64,000 nt of DNA from assembly GCF_029643425.1 (NCBI RefSeq), contig NZ_CP119106.1, positions 2,232,001 through 2,296,000 of the forward strand, given 5' to 3'. Source of the DNA: Isoptericola sp. AK164. GTDB taxonomy: Bacteria > Actinomycetota > Actinomycetes > Actinomycetales > Cellulomonadaceae. Both the position numbers and the translations under genes were made by a program. The notes beneath the pieces are model-generated. The model ran no database searches and had not been told where the DNA came from. It saw only the letters and a program-made list of their open reading frames with translations. How positions within the stretch are numbered: position 1 is the stretch's first letter; each line of letters opens with the position of its first letter. This document shows, in pieces, positions 54,696 to 63,735 of this stretch.

Positions 54696-56195
54696 GTGGA
54701 CGCTCTCGACCTGGCACGGTGGCAGTTCGCCATCACCACCGTGTACCACTTCATCTTCGTGCCGCTGACGATCGGGCTCGCCCCCCTCGTCGCGGGCATG
54801 CAGACGGCGTGGGTCGTCACGAAGAACGACCGCTGGCTGCGGCTGACGAAGTTCTTCGGCAAGCTGCTGCTGATCAACTTCGCCCTCGGCGTCGTGACCG
54901 GCATCTGGCAGGAGTTCCAGTTCGGCATGGCCTGGAGCGAGTACTCCCGGTTCGTCGGCGACGTCTTCGGCGCCCCGCTGGCCATGGAGGCGCTGGCCGC
55001 GTTCTTCGTGGAGTCGGTCTTCCTGGGCGTGTGGATCTTCGGCTGGGACCGCGTGTCCAAAAAGATCCACCTGGCCTCGATCTGGCTCTTCGCGCTGGCC
55101 ACCAACCTCTCGGCGTTCTTCATCCTGGCGGCGAACTCCTGGATGCAGCACCCCGTCGGCGTCATCTACAACGAGGAGACGGGCCGCGCCGAGATGGAGT
55201 CCATCTGGGCGGTGCTGACCAACAACACGCTGCTCGCGGCGTTCCCGCACACCATCACCGCCGCGTTCCTCACCGCCGGCACCTTCGTGACCGGCGTCGC
55301 CGCCTGGTGGATGGTCCGGCTGGCCCGCACCAAGAAGGCCGAGAACCTCGAGACCGCCCGGGACGTCTACCGTCCGGCCGTCCGGCTCGGCGTGTGGGTC
55401 ATGGTCGTGGCCGGGCTCGGCGTCATCTGGTCCGGCGACATCCAGGGCAAGCTCATGTACGAGCAGCAGCCCGGCAAGATGTCCTCGGCCGAGGCCCTGT
55501 GCGAGGGGACCGAGTCCGCCGAGTTCTCCATCCTCGCCGTCGGCCCGCTCTACGCCGGCTGCGAGGACGTGGCCCACCTCATCTCGATCCCCGGCGTGAC
55601 CAGCTACCTCGGCACCGGGGAGTTCTCCGGCGAGGACTCCTACCTGCCCGGCGTCTACGACGTCCAGGAGGAGTACTCCGAGCGCTACGGCGAGACCACG
55701 GCCGACGGCGAGGAGATCTCCTACACCCCGCCGTTGGCGATCACCTACTGGTCGTTCCGTCTGATGATCGGGTTCGCCGCGTTCTCCGTGGCCCTCGCCC
55801 TCGTGGCGTTCTGGCTGACGCGCAAGGGCAGGATCAGCGACAACGTCTGGCTCAGCCGGCTCGCGCTCCTGGCCATCCCCATGCCCTTCGTCGCGAACTC
55901 GTTCGGCTGGATCTTCACCGAGGTCGGGCGCCAGCCGTGGGTCGTGGCCCCCAACCCCACCGGCATCGACCAGGTCCGGCTGCTCACCGAGCGCGGGGTG
56001 TCCACCGCCGTGCCGGCGGGCGTCATCCTGACCTCGATGATCGTGCTGACGATCATCTACGCGATCCTGGCGGTGGTGTGGTTCCGGCTCATGCACCGGT
56101 ACGCGATCGAGGGCGTGCCCGACGTCGTCCGCGACGAGTCGCCGGAGGCGCAGGACCCCGACGACTCCGACCGCCCGCTGTCCTTCGCGTACTGA
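54696..56195 (+). CDS. cydA: cytochrome bd oxidase subunit I
   Basis: 499 aa, about nine membrane helices. Heme b595 ligand His near residue 18 (TTVYHFIFVPLTIGL), ANSWMQHPVGV (His ~152, heme b558), and GWIFTEVGRQPWVV after a periplasmic Q-loop of the short type (residues ~250-360, with PPLAITYWSFRLMIG following). Catalyses quinol oxidation with reduction of O2 to water at high affinity. GTG at 54696 with AAGGAG 7 bases before. First gene of cydABDC, under the Rex-type operators. Confidence 0.97.
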   Translation: MDALDLARWQFAITTVYHFIFVPLTIGLAPLVAGMQTAWVVTKNDRWLRLTKFFGKLLLINFALGVVTGIWQEFQFGMAWSEYSRFVGDVFGAPLAMEALAAFFVESVFLGVWIFGWDRVSKKIHLASIWLFALATNLSAFFILAANSWMQHPVGVIYNEETGRAEMESIWAVLTNNTLLAAFPHTITAAFLTAGTFVTGVAAWWMVRLARTKKAENLETARDVYRPAVRLGVWVMVVAGLGVIWSGDIQGKLMYEQQPGKMSSAEALCEGTESAEFSILAVGPLYAGCEDVAHLISIPGVTSYLGTGEFSGEDSYLPGVYDVQEEYSERYGETTADGEEISYTPPLAITYWSFRLMIGFAAFSVALALVAFWLTRKGRISDNVWLSRLALLAIPMPFVANSFGWIFTEVGRQPWVVAPNPTGIDQVRLLTERGVSTAVPAGVILTSMIVLTIIYAILAVVWFRLMHRYAIEGVPDVVRDESPEAQDPDDSDRPLSFAY

Positions 56196-56227
56196 GCGCC
56201 CGAACCTGAAGAGACTGGAGACCTGAC

Positions 56228-57277
56228 GTGGACCTCGCGATCCTCTGGTTCGTCATCATCGCCGTGCTGTGGACCGGCTACCTCGTGCTCGAGGGCTTCG
56301 ACTTCGGCGTCGGCATGCTGCTGTCGATCCTGCCCCGGGGCGACAAGGAGCACCGGGAGAAGGAACGGCGCGTGCTCGTCAACACCATCGGCCCCGTCTG
56401 GGACGGCAACGAGGTGTGGCTGCTCACCGCCGGCGGTGCGACCTTCGCCGCGTTCCCCGAGTGGTACGCCACGATGTTCTCGGGCTTCTACATCCCGCTG
56501 CTGATCATCCTCGTGGGCCTCGTGGCCCGCGGCGTCGCCTTCGAGTACCGCGGCAAGATCAACGACCCGACCTGGGCCCGCCGCTGCGACCAGGCCATCC
56601 AGCTCGGCTCCTGGATCCCGGCGGTGATGTGGGGCGTCGCCTTCGGCAACCTCGTGCGCGGCCTCCTGCTGGACGCCGACCACCAGTACGTCGGCGGCTT
56701 CTGGGCGCTGCTCAACCCCTTCGCCCTGGTCGGCGGCCTGACCACGCTGACGCTGTTCCTCCTGCACGGCGCCGTGTTCGTCTCGCTGAAGACGGACGGC
56801 GAGATCCGCGAGCGTGCGCAGCGCCTCGCCTCCGGTCTCGCGGTCACGGCGCTCGTCGTGGCCGGCGGCTGGGCGATCTGGGCGCAGGTCGCCTACTCGG
56901 CCACCTGGACCTGGGCGGCCGTCGCGGTGGCGGCGCTGTCGCTGATCGGTGTCGTGGCCGCGACCCGCGCCCGCAAGGAGGGCACGGCCTTCACGCTGTC
57001 GGCCGTGACCATCGTGGCCGCCGTCGTGCTGATCTTCGGCTCCATGTACCCCGACGTCATCCCCGCGCTCGACGGCGGCAACGCCCTGACCGTCGCGGAG
57101 GCCTCCTCGACGGACTACACGCTGACGGTCATGACGTGGGTGGCGGTGTTCCTCACCCCGGTGGTCATCGCCTACCAGGCGTGGACCTACTGGGTGTTCC
57201 GGCGCCGCCTGTCGACGAAGGACATCCCCGCCCCCGCGGGCCTGAGCTGGCAGAAGATCAAGGACGCGGCGTTCTGA
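56228..57277 (+). CDS. cydB: cytochrome bd oxidase subunit II
   Basis: 349 aa with about eight or nine helices. LWFVIIAVLWTGYLVLEGFDFGVGML at the N-terminus and GPVWDGNEVWLLTAGGATFAAFP are hallmark CydB sequences; later SMYPDVIPALDGG and the basic end. Partner of CydA, needed for the heme-bearing complex. GTG at 56228, 32 bases after cydA, with CTGGAG upstream. Confidence 0.97.
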   Translation: MDLAILWFVIIAVLWTGYLVLEGFDFGVGMLLSILPRGDKEHREKERRVLVNTIGPVWDGNEVWLLTAGGATFAAFPEWYATMFSGFYIPLLIILVGLVARGVAFEYRGKINDPTWARRCDQAIQLGSWIPAVMWGVAFGNLVRGLLLDADHQYVGGFWALLNPFALVGGLTTLTLFLLHGAVFVSLKTDGEIRERAQRLASGLAVTALVVAGGWAIWAQVAYSATWTWAAVAVAALSLIGVVAATRARKEGTAFTLSAVTIVAAVVLIFGSMYPDVIPALDGGNALTVAEASSTDYTLTVMTWVAVFLTPVVIAYQAWTYWVFRRRLSTKDIPAPAGLSWQKIKDAAF

Positions 57278-57278
57278 G

Positions 57279-58979
57279 GTGAGACCGCTCGACCCCCGGC
57301 TGCTCCGGCAGGCCCGGGCCGCCCGTTCCTACGTCCTGCTCACCACCGCCCTGGGTGCGGTCTCGGCCGCCCTGGTCGTGGTCCAGGCGTTCGCGATCGC
57401 CTTCGCGCTCGGACCCGTCGTGGTGGCCACCAGTCCCGGTGGCGACGGCGCCGTCGACCAGGCCGCGGTCGCCCGGTGGCTCGCCGTCCTGGCGGGTGCC
57501 GCCGTCGGACGCGCGGCGGTGGCCTGGGCGCAGGAGCGCTTCGGGCGCCGCGCCGCCACCGCGGTGGTCGCCGACCTGCGCGAGCAGGTCGTCGGCCACG
57601 CGGTCGCGCTCGGCCCGCGCCCGCCCGCCGGTGCGGCGCCGTCGGACGTCGCCACCCTGGCGACCCGCGGGCTGAACGACCTCGAGCCCTACCTGGTGCG
57701 GTTCCTGCCGCAGCTGCTGCTCACGGCGCTCGTCACCCCCGCCACCGTGCTCGTCGTGCTCGGGCTCGACTGGGTCTCCGCGCTGATCGCCGTCGTCACG
57801 CTGCCGCTGGTGCCGTTCTTCATGTGGCTCATCGGCACCATGACGGCCGGGACCTCCGAGCGACGGCTCGCGACCGTCGAGCGGCTCGGGTCGCAGGTCC
57901 TCGACCTGATTGCCGGGCTGCCGACGCTGCGGGCGTTCGGCCGCGAGCTCGGCCCGGCCGCCCGGGTCCGGACCCTGGGCGAGTCCTCGCGACGCGCCAC
58001 GATGGGCACGCTGCGGGTGGCGTTCCTGTCCGGCGCGGTGCTGGAGCTGCTGACCACGCTGTGCGTGGCGATCATCGCCGTCGGGGTGGGGCTGAGGCTC
58101 GTGCACGGCGGCATGGAGCTGGTCCCGGCGATCGCCGTGCTGGTGCTCGCGCCCGAGATCTTCCTGCCGCTGCGCCGGGTCGGGTCCGAGTTCCACGCGT
58201 CCACCGACGGGCTCGCCGCCACCCGGCGCGCCTTCGCCGTGCTGGACCTGCCGGTCACGGACGGCAGCACCGACGGCGAGCGCACCAGCGGTGCGGCGCC
58301 GACGGCCACCGGGCTCGCCGGGGGCACGCTCGTGCTCGACGACGTCACCGTCCGGGCACCCGGCCGCGACGTCGACGCCCCCGCGCACCTGTCCGCCCGC
58401 ATCGCGCTCGGCTCGGGCGAGCCCGGCGGCGGCCGGGTGGTCGCGCTGCGCGGACCGAGCGGGGCCGGCAAGTCGACCCTCGTGCTGCTCCTGCTCGGGC
58501 TGCTGCGCCCCGACCACGGCAGCATCTCCCCCACCCTGCCGTGGGACCAGGTGGCGTGGGTCCCCCAGCGTCCCGCGATCGGCCCCGGCACGGTGCGCGA
58601 CGTCGTCACCGACGGCCGCGAGGTCCCCTCGGAGACGTTGGCGGCGGCCGCGGCCACCACGGGCCTCGACGCCGTGCTCGCCGACCTGCCCGGCGGGTGG
58701 GACGCGCCCGTGGGGCTGGGCGGCGTCGGGCTGAGCGTCGGGCAGCGTCAGCGCCTCGCCCTGGCCCGGGCGCTGGTCGGCGCCGCCGACCGGCCGGTGG
58801 TCGTCCTCGACGAGCCCACCGCGCACCTGGACGCCCGGGGCGAGCAGGTCGTGCTCGACACCGTCAGGACCTGGCGGGACGCCGGCCGCACCGTGCTCGT
58901 GGTCGCGCACCGCGCGTCCCTGCTGGGCCTGGCCGACCAGGTCGTCGACGTCGAGGCCCGGGAGGTCGCCCGTGCCTGA
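57279..58979 (+). CDS. cydD: ABC transporter CydD (cytochrome bd assembly)
   Basis: 566 aa, fused exporter half: six membrane helices (~15-310) and an ATPase domain with Walker A GPSGAGKSTLV, signature LSVGQRQRLALARAL, Walker B VVVLDEPTAHLD. With CydC it forms the heterodimer that exports thiols (cysteine/glutathione in E. coli; heme-related in newer studies) needed for bd oxidase maturation. GTG at 57279 starts two bases after the cydB stop. Confidence 0.94.
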   Translation: MRPLDPRLLRQARAARSYVLLTTALGAVSAALVVVQAFAIAFALGPVVVATSPGGDGAVDQAAVARWLAVLAGAAVGRAAVAWAQERFGRRAATAVVADLREQVVGHAVALGPRPPAGAAPSDVATLATRGLNDLEPYLVRFLPQLLLTALVTPATVLVVLGLDWVSALIAVVTLPLVPFFMWLIGTMTAGTSERRLATVERLGSQVLDLIAGLPTLRAFGRELGPAARVRTLGESSRRATMGTLRVAFLSGAVLELLTTLCVAIIAVGVGLRLVHGGMELVPAIAVLVLAPEIFLPLRRVGSEFHASTDGLAATRRAFAVLDLPVTDGSTDGERTSGAAPTATGLAGGTLVLDDVTVRAPGRDVDAPAHLSARIALGSGEPGGGRVVALRGPSGAGKSTLVLLLLGLLRPDHGSISPTLPWDQVAWVPQRPAIGPGTVRDVVTDGREVPSETLAAAAATTGLDAVLADLPGGWDAPVGLGGVGLSVGQRQRLALARALVGAADRPVVVLDEPTAHLDARGEQVVLDTVRTWRDAGRTVLVVAHRASLLGLADQVVDVEAREVARA

Positions 58980-60726
58980 GACCCTGCGCCGCCGCGTCGC
59001 CCAGGACCCGCTGCTGCAGCTCGCGCCGCTGCTCGAGATCCGCTGGGGGCGCGTGGTCCGCGCCGTCGGCCTCGGCACCGCCACCCTCGTGTGCGCGATC
59101 GGGCTGGCCGCCGCCGCGGCCTGGCTCATCGCGCGGGCCTCGCAGATGCCGCCGGTGCTCACCCTCTCGGTCGCCACCGTCGGCGTGCGCGCCTTCGGCA
59201 CCGGCCGGGCGTTCTTCCGCTACCTCGAACGGCTCGCCTCGCACGGCGTCGCGCTGCGCGGCATGGCCGCGCTGCGCGCCAACCTGTACGACCGGCTCGC
59301 CCGCGGCGGCGCCGACGTCGTCGCCCTGCGCCGCGGCGACCTGCTCGCCCGGGTCGGGAACGACGTCGACGACGTGGGGGACGTCGTCGTGCGCGCGCTG
59401 GTCCCCGGCGGGGTCGCCGTGGTGGCGGGACTGGGCTCGGTGCTGCTGGTCGGGATCTTCCTGCCCGCCGCAGGGGCGGTGCTGCTCGCCTGCCTGCTGG
59501 TGACCGGGGTCCTGTCCCCCTGGCTGGCCTCGCGCGCGTCGGCGTCCGTGGAGCAACGCGGCGCCGAGGCCCGCGGCGAGGTCGCCGCCCGCACCCTGGA
59601 GCTGCTCGAGGACGGCCAGCAGCTCCGCGTCGCCGGCCGCCTCGCCCAGCGCACCGACGGCCTGCGGGCCGCCGACCGCCGCCTCGCGGCCGCCACGGAC
59701 GACGGCGCCCGCGTCTCGGGGCTGTCGGCGGCCCTCGAGGCCGGTGCCCAGACGCTGGCGGTGCTCGGCTGCCTGCTGCTCGGCATCCCGGCCGCGCTGG
59801 CCGGCGACCTGGCGGCGACCGAGCTCGCCGTCGTCGTCCTCACGCCGCTGGCCGTCTTCGAGGTGACCACGGCGCTGCCTGCCGCGGCGGTCCAGCTGCG
59901 GCGGTCCCGCGCGGCGGCCCGGCGGCTGGTGGACCTGCTGCCCGACGACGCACCGCCGCACCGCGAGCCCGAGGCCGCGCCCGCGCCGGACGGGACCCTG
60001 CTGGAGACCGCGGGCCTCACGGCCGGGTGGTCGTCGCCGAAGCCCGTGGTCGAGGACGTGGACCTGACGCTGCGACCCGGCACCGTCGTGGCCCTGGCCG
60101 GGGCCTCCGGCGTCGGCAAGACGACGCTGCTGCTCACCGCCGCCGGGCTGCTCGGGCCCGTGGCGGGCCAGGTGCGGGGCGAGGGCCTGTTCGTCGCCGA
60201 GGACGGTCACGTGTTCGGCACCACCGTGCTGGAGAACCTCCGGGTGGCCCGCGCCGACGTCACCGAGGCCGACGCCCGCGAGGCGCTGGCCGCCGTCGGG
60301 CTCACCGGCTGGCTGGACGGGCTGCCCGACGGGCTCGCCACCGGACTCGGTACGGGCGGCACCGACGTCTCCGGCGGCGAGCGCCGGCGGCTGCTCGTCG
60401 CCCGCGCGCTGCTGGCACCCCACCGGGTGCTGCTGGTGGACGAGCCCGCCGAGCACCTGGACGCCGCCACCGCCGACGCGCTGGTGGAGATGCTGGCCAC
60501 CCTCGCCCGCGGGACCGGGCGGGCCGTCGTCGTCGCCTCGCACCGCCTGACGCCGCTCGGGGCGGCCGCCGAGGTGCTGCTGCTCGGGCACGACCGCGGA
60601 GCCCCGGACCGTGCCGCGCAGGTCGTGGCCCGGGGCCCGCACGCCGCGCTGCTGCGCGACGTGCCGGAGTACCGCTGGGCGGCCGAGCGGGAGGCCGCCT
60701 CCGCGCCCGCGTCGGCCGGCCCCTGA
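58972..60726 (+). CDS. cydC: ABC transporter CydC (cytochrome bd assembly)
   Basis: 584 aa, fused exporter half. Membrane part (~30-290), then ATPase with Walker A GASGVGKTTLLLT, signature VSGGERRRLLVARAL and Walker B VLLVDEPAEHLD. The Q-loop region is shortened: after Walker A the sequence passes quickly to GHVFGTTVLENLRVA. GTG at 58972 overlaps cydD by 8 bases. Partner of CydD; end of the cyd operon. Confidence 0.94.
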   Translation: MPETLRRRVAQDPLLQLAPLLEIRWGRVVRAVGLGTATLVCAIGLAAAAAWLIARASQMPPVLTLSVATVGVRAFGTGRAFFRYLERLASHGVALRGMAALRANLYDRLARGGADVVALRRGDLLARVGNDVDDVGDVVVRALVPGGVAVVAGLGSVLLVGIFLPAAGAVLLACLLVTGVLSPWLASRASASVEQRGAEARGEVAARTLELLEDGQQLRVAGRLAQRTDGLRAADRRLAAATDDGARVSGLSAALEAGAQTLAVLGCLLLGIPAALAGDLAATELAVVVLTPLAVFEVTTALPAAAVQLRRSRAAARRLVDLLPDDAPPHREPEAAPAPDGTLLETAGLTAGWSSPKPVVEDVDLTLRPGTVVALAGASGVGKTTLLLTAAGLLGPVAGQVRGEGLFVAEDGHVFGTTVLENLRVARADVTEADAREALAAVGLTGWLDGLPDGLATGLGTGGTDVSGGERRRLLVARALLAPHRVLLVDEPAEHLDAATADALVEMLATLARGTGRAVVVASHRLTPLGAAAEVLLLGHDRGAPDRAAQVVARGPHAALLRDVPEYRWAAEREAASAPASAGP

Positions 60727-60804
60727 GCGACCCGGACGACCTCAGGGCCGGAACCGGGGTGGTCCCCGATGTGCCGGGACCCGCGGCTCCGTAGCGTCCG
60801 AGGC

Positions 60805-61716
60805 ATGATCAGGATCGACTCCCTCACGAAGCGCTACGGGGACCTCGCCGCCGTCGACGACGTCTCCTTCACCGCGTTCCCCGGACGGGTCACGGGCTTC
60901 CTCGGCCCGAACGGGGCCGGCAAGTCCACCACGCTGCGGATCCTCACCGGCCTGGCGGCACCGACGTCCGGCCGCGCCACGGTGCTGGGCCGGCGCTACG
61001 CCGACCTGCCCAACCCGGGGCTCGACGTCGGGGTGCTGCTGGACGCCTCGGCCCAGCACGGTGGCCGCACCGGCCGCGAGACCCTGGTGCTCGCCCAGCG
61101 CACCATGGGTCTGCCGGACGCCCAGGTCGACGCGATGCTCGACCTGGTGGGGCTCACCCGCACCGAGTCGCAGCGGCGGGTGCGCGACTACTCCCTGGGC
61201 ATGCGCCAGCGCCTCGGCATCGCCACGGCGCTGCTCGGCGACCCGCGCGTGCTGATCCTCGACGAGCCCGCCAACGGCCTCGACCCGGCCGGGATCCGCT
61301 GGATGCGGGACCTGCTGCGCGCCTTCGCCGACGACGGCGGCACCGTGCTGCTGTCCAGCCACCTGCTGGCCGAGATCGAGCTGGTCGCCGACGACATCGT
61401 CGTCATCGGGCACGGCCGCGTCGTGGCCTCCGGGGCGACGCACGAGCTCCTGGCGGCCTCCGGCACGCTGGTGCGCGCGCACGACGGCGAGGCGCTCGTC
61501 TCGGCGCTCGCCTCGGCGGGCTACCGCGCGACGCCGGGTGCCGACGGCGGGGTCGTCACCGACGCCGGCCCCGCCGACGCGGGTCGGGTCGCCTTCGCGG
61601 CCGGGCTGCCGCTCGTCGAGCTGCGGTCCGCCGACGGCACCGCCCTGGAGGAGATGTTCCTCGACCTGACCGCCGACGACCAGCGCGACCCGCACCCGAT
61701 CGGAGCCCTCGCATGA
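60805..61716 (+). CDS. ABC transporter ATP-binding protein, DrrA/CcmA type
   Basis: 303 aa. Walker A GPNGAGKSTTLRILTG, signature YSLGMRQRLGIATALLG, Walker B LILDEPANGLDPAG, switch His in LLSSHLLAEIELVADD, and a ~80-residue C-terminal extension with SADGTALEEMFLDLT, as in drug/bacitracin export ATPases. It pairs with the next gene, sharing ATGA. ATG at 60805 follows the cyd operon by 78 bases; no evident link with cyd. Substrate unknown. Confidence 0.9.
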   Translation: MIRIDSLTKRYGDLAAVDDVSFTAFPGRVTGFLGPNGAGKSTTLRILTGLAAPTSGRATVLGRRYADLPNPGLDVGVLLDASAQHGGRTGRETLVLAQRTMGLPDAQVDAMLDLVGLTRTESQRRVRDYSLGMRQRLGIATALLGDPRVLILDEPANGLDPAGIRWMRDLLRAFADDGGTVLLSSHLLAEIELVADDIVVIGHGRVVASGATHELLAASGTLVRAHDGEALVSALASAGYRATPGADGGVVTDAGPADAGRVAFAAGLPLVELRSADGTALEEMFLDLTADDQRDPHPIGALA

Positions 61717-62528
61717 CCACCCTGACCACCCCGCCCGCCGACGTCGTCGGCCGCTCCGGACCCCGGGCCGTGCCCCGGAACCGCATCCCCCGGACGCGAC
61801 TGGTCGACGTCGAGCTGCGCAAGCTGGTCGACACCCGGGCGAGCCGCTGGCTGCTCGCCGCGGTCCCGCTGCTGACCCTCGTCGTCGCCGCCGGGGTGAC
61901 GATCTGGGGAAGCGACGCCGAGACCGCCTTCGCGGCGCTGGCCACGACCAACCTCATGCCGCTGGAGCTCCTGCTGCCCCTGGTCGCCGTGCTCACCGTG
62001 GCCGGCGAGTGGAGCCAGCGGTCGGCCCTGACGACGTTCGCCCTCGTCCCGCGCCGGGGTCGCGTGGTCGGCGCCCAGGCCGTCGCGCTGGTGCTGGTCA
62101 CGCTCGCCGCGGCCGCCGCCGTGGTGGTGCTCAGCGCGGTCGGCACCGTCGTGGCGGCGCAGGTCCGCGGGATCGACGCCGTGTGGGACCTGGGCACGGG
62201 TCTGACCCTGCGCTCGGTGCTGGCCTACCTCGCGGCCGTGGCCGTCGAGTTCGTCGCCGCGGTGGCGATCCGCAGCACCGCGCCGGCGATGGTGGCCTGC
62301 CTCGGCTTCCTGTTCGTGGTGCCGATGATCTCGACCGTCGCCGCCGGGATGTGGTCCTGGTGGGCCGAGCACGGCGCCTGGTTCGACCTGAGCTGGTCGC
62401 TGGCCTTCCTCACCGCGCCGCAGATCACCGGCACGCAGTGGACCCAGGTGGGCACCTCGGCGCTGCTCTGGCTCGCGCTGCCGCTGGCACTGGGCCTGCG
62501 GCGGCTGCTGCGGGTCGAGATCCGCTGA
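61713..62528 (+). CDS. ABC-2 type permease
   Basis: 271 aa, six hydrophobic helices. RLVDVELRKLVDTRASRWLLA (the conserved amphipathic entry of ABC-2 permeases), then AGEWSQRSALTTFALVPRRGRVVGAQ in the coupling-helix region. ATG overlaps the ATPase stop by 4 bases, so they form one exporter. Not enough to assign a substrate. Confidence 0.85.
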   Translation: MTTLTTPPADVVGRSGPRAVPRNRIPRTRLVDVELRKLVDTRASRWLLAAVPLLTLVVAAGVTIWGSDAETAFAALATTNLMPLELLLPLVAVLTVAGEWSQRSALTTFALVPRRGRVVGAQAVALVLVTLAAAAAVVVLSAVGTVVAAQVRGIDAVWDLGTGLTLRSVLAYLAAVAVEFVAAVAIRSTAPAMVACLGFLFVVPMISTVAAGMWSWWAEHGAWFDLSWSLAFLTAPQITGTQWTQVGTSALLWLALPLALGLRRLLRVEIR

Positions 62529-62541
62529 GCGGACCGTCGCG

Positions 62542-63735
62542 TCACGGGGCGGGCGGCGCGACGGTGTCCGTGGTGGCCAGCAGGTAGCCGGAGTAGTCCG
62601 ACAGCACGATGCTGCCGGCGTCGGTCACGGCGACGGGCGCCACGAGGTCGCCGGTGCCCTCGGGGTCGTAGGCCTCCGCCACGTTCCCGGTGACGACGTT
62701 GTGCGCCCGCAGGGAGTCGCCGACCCGCAGGTAGACCAGCGCGCCGCTGACGCCCTCGATCGTGGTCTCCTGCGCGGTCGAGGTGGTCCACAGCTCGGTG
62801 CCCGCGGCGTCGAGCCCGCGCAGCCCGTCGGCGTCGACGGTGACGACGGTGCCGGTGGTCGGGTCGACGCCGACGTCGGTGAACCCGTCCGCCAGGACCG
62901 TGCCGTCGTCGAGGTCGACCAGCGCCTCCGAGGCCTCACCGGTGCGCAGCCGCACGGTGCCCGGGCCCGGTGACGGCTCGAGGGACGCCGTCACGGCCCC
63001 GGCCTCCCAGCCCTGGTCGGCGGTGTCGAGGCGCCAGCGGGCCTCGCCGTCCGCGGTGCGGGCGACGACCTCGTCACCGTCCCGGACGAGCACGGTGCCG
63101 CGGTGCTCCCCCAGCACCGACACGTCGGCCTCCAGCGTGACCGGCTCGCCGGTGTCGGCGTCCAGGACGACGCGCGACCCGGCCGCGTCCGCCGGCTCGG
63201 ACCCGCTCTCGGCGAACACCAGCCCCGGCCCGGCCGGCGGTCCGGGGACGTCGACCGGTCCCCAGACCGGCTCGCCGGTGCGCAGGTCGTAGGCCGTCGC
63301 GGTCGTGGACTCGGCCGCGGTGTCGGCCCCGGTGTCGGCCAGGACCGCGAGCGCCCGGCCTGCCGAGGTCGTCGTGACGGCGTGGCCGGTGCCGCTCGCG
63401 GGACGTTCGGCGCTCCACAGCGCCTCGCCGTCGGCCGCGACGGCGGTGAACCGCTGCAGTCCGTCGCGCTCGTCGACGCCCAGGGCGATGCCGTCGGCGG
63501 TCTGCGGGGCGGCGTCCCAGCCGGGGTCGACGAGGCGCACGGTGTCCACCTGCAGCGGGACGCGCAGCCCGTCGGTGTCGACGGCGGGCGGGGCCTCGAC
63601 GGCGGTGTCCGGGGTGCGCTCGATCGGTACCGTTGCGGCGTCGGGCGTCGCGGGGTCGTCGGTGCAGCCGGCGAGCACCAGGGCGGCGGTCAGCGGCCCG
63701 GCGAGCAGAGCGCCACGGCGGATCGGGGGCGTCAC
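62542..63735 (-). CDS. beta-propeller (PQQ-like) lipoprotein
   Basis: 397 aa from GTG at 63735. Lipobox LAGC (Cys ~24), Asp/Thr/Pro-rich linker, then repeated blades with Asp-Gly turns and Trp: TAYDLRTGEPVWGPVDV, VVLDADTGEPVTL, VARTADGEARWRLD, TVVTVDADGLRGLDAAGTELW. Quinoprotein-like repeat pattern; no PQQ enzyme residues identified. Perhaps a cell-surface sensor or assembly factor. Convergent with the ABC permease gene. Starts 4 bases upstream-overlapping the truncated gene at the edge. Confidence 0.72.
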   Translation of the reverse strand: MTPPIRRGALLAGPLTAALVLAGCTDDPATPDAATVPIERTPDTAVEAPPAVDTDGLRVPLQVDTVRLVDPGWDAAPQTADGIALGVDERDGLQRFTAVAADGEALWSAERPASGTGHAVTTTSAGRALAVLADTGADTAAESTTATAYDLRTGEPVWGPVDVPGPPAGPGLVFAESGSEPADAAGSRVVLDADTGEPVTLEADVSVLGEHRGTVLVRDGDEVVARTADGEARWRLDTADQGWEAGAVTASLEPSPGPGTVRLRTGEASEALVDLDDGTVLADGFTDVGVDPTTGTVVTVDADGLRGLDAAGTELWTTSTAQETTIEGVSGALVYLRVGDSLRAHNVVTGNVAEAYDPEGTGDLVAPVAVTDAGSIVLSDYSGYLLATTDTVAPPAP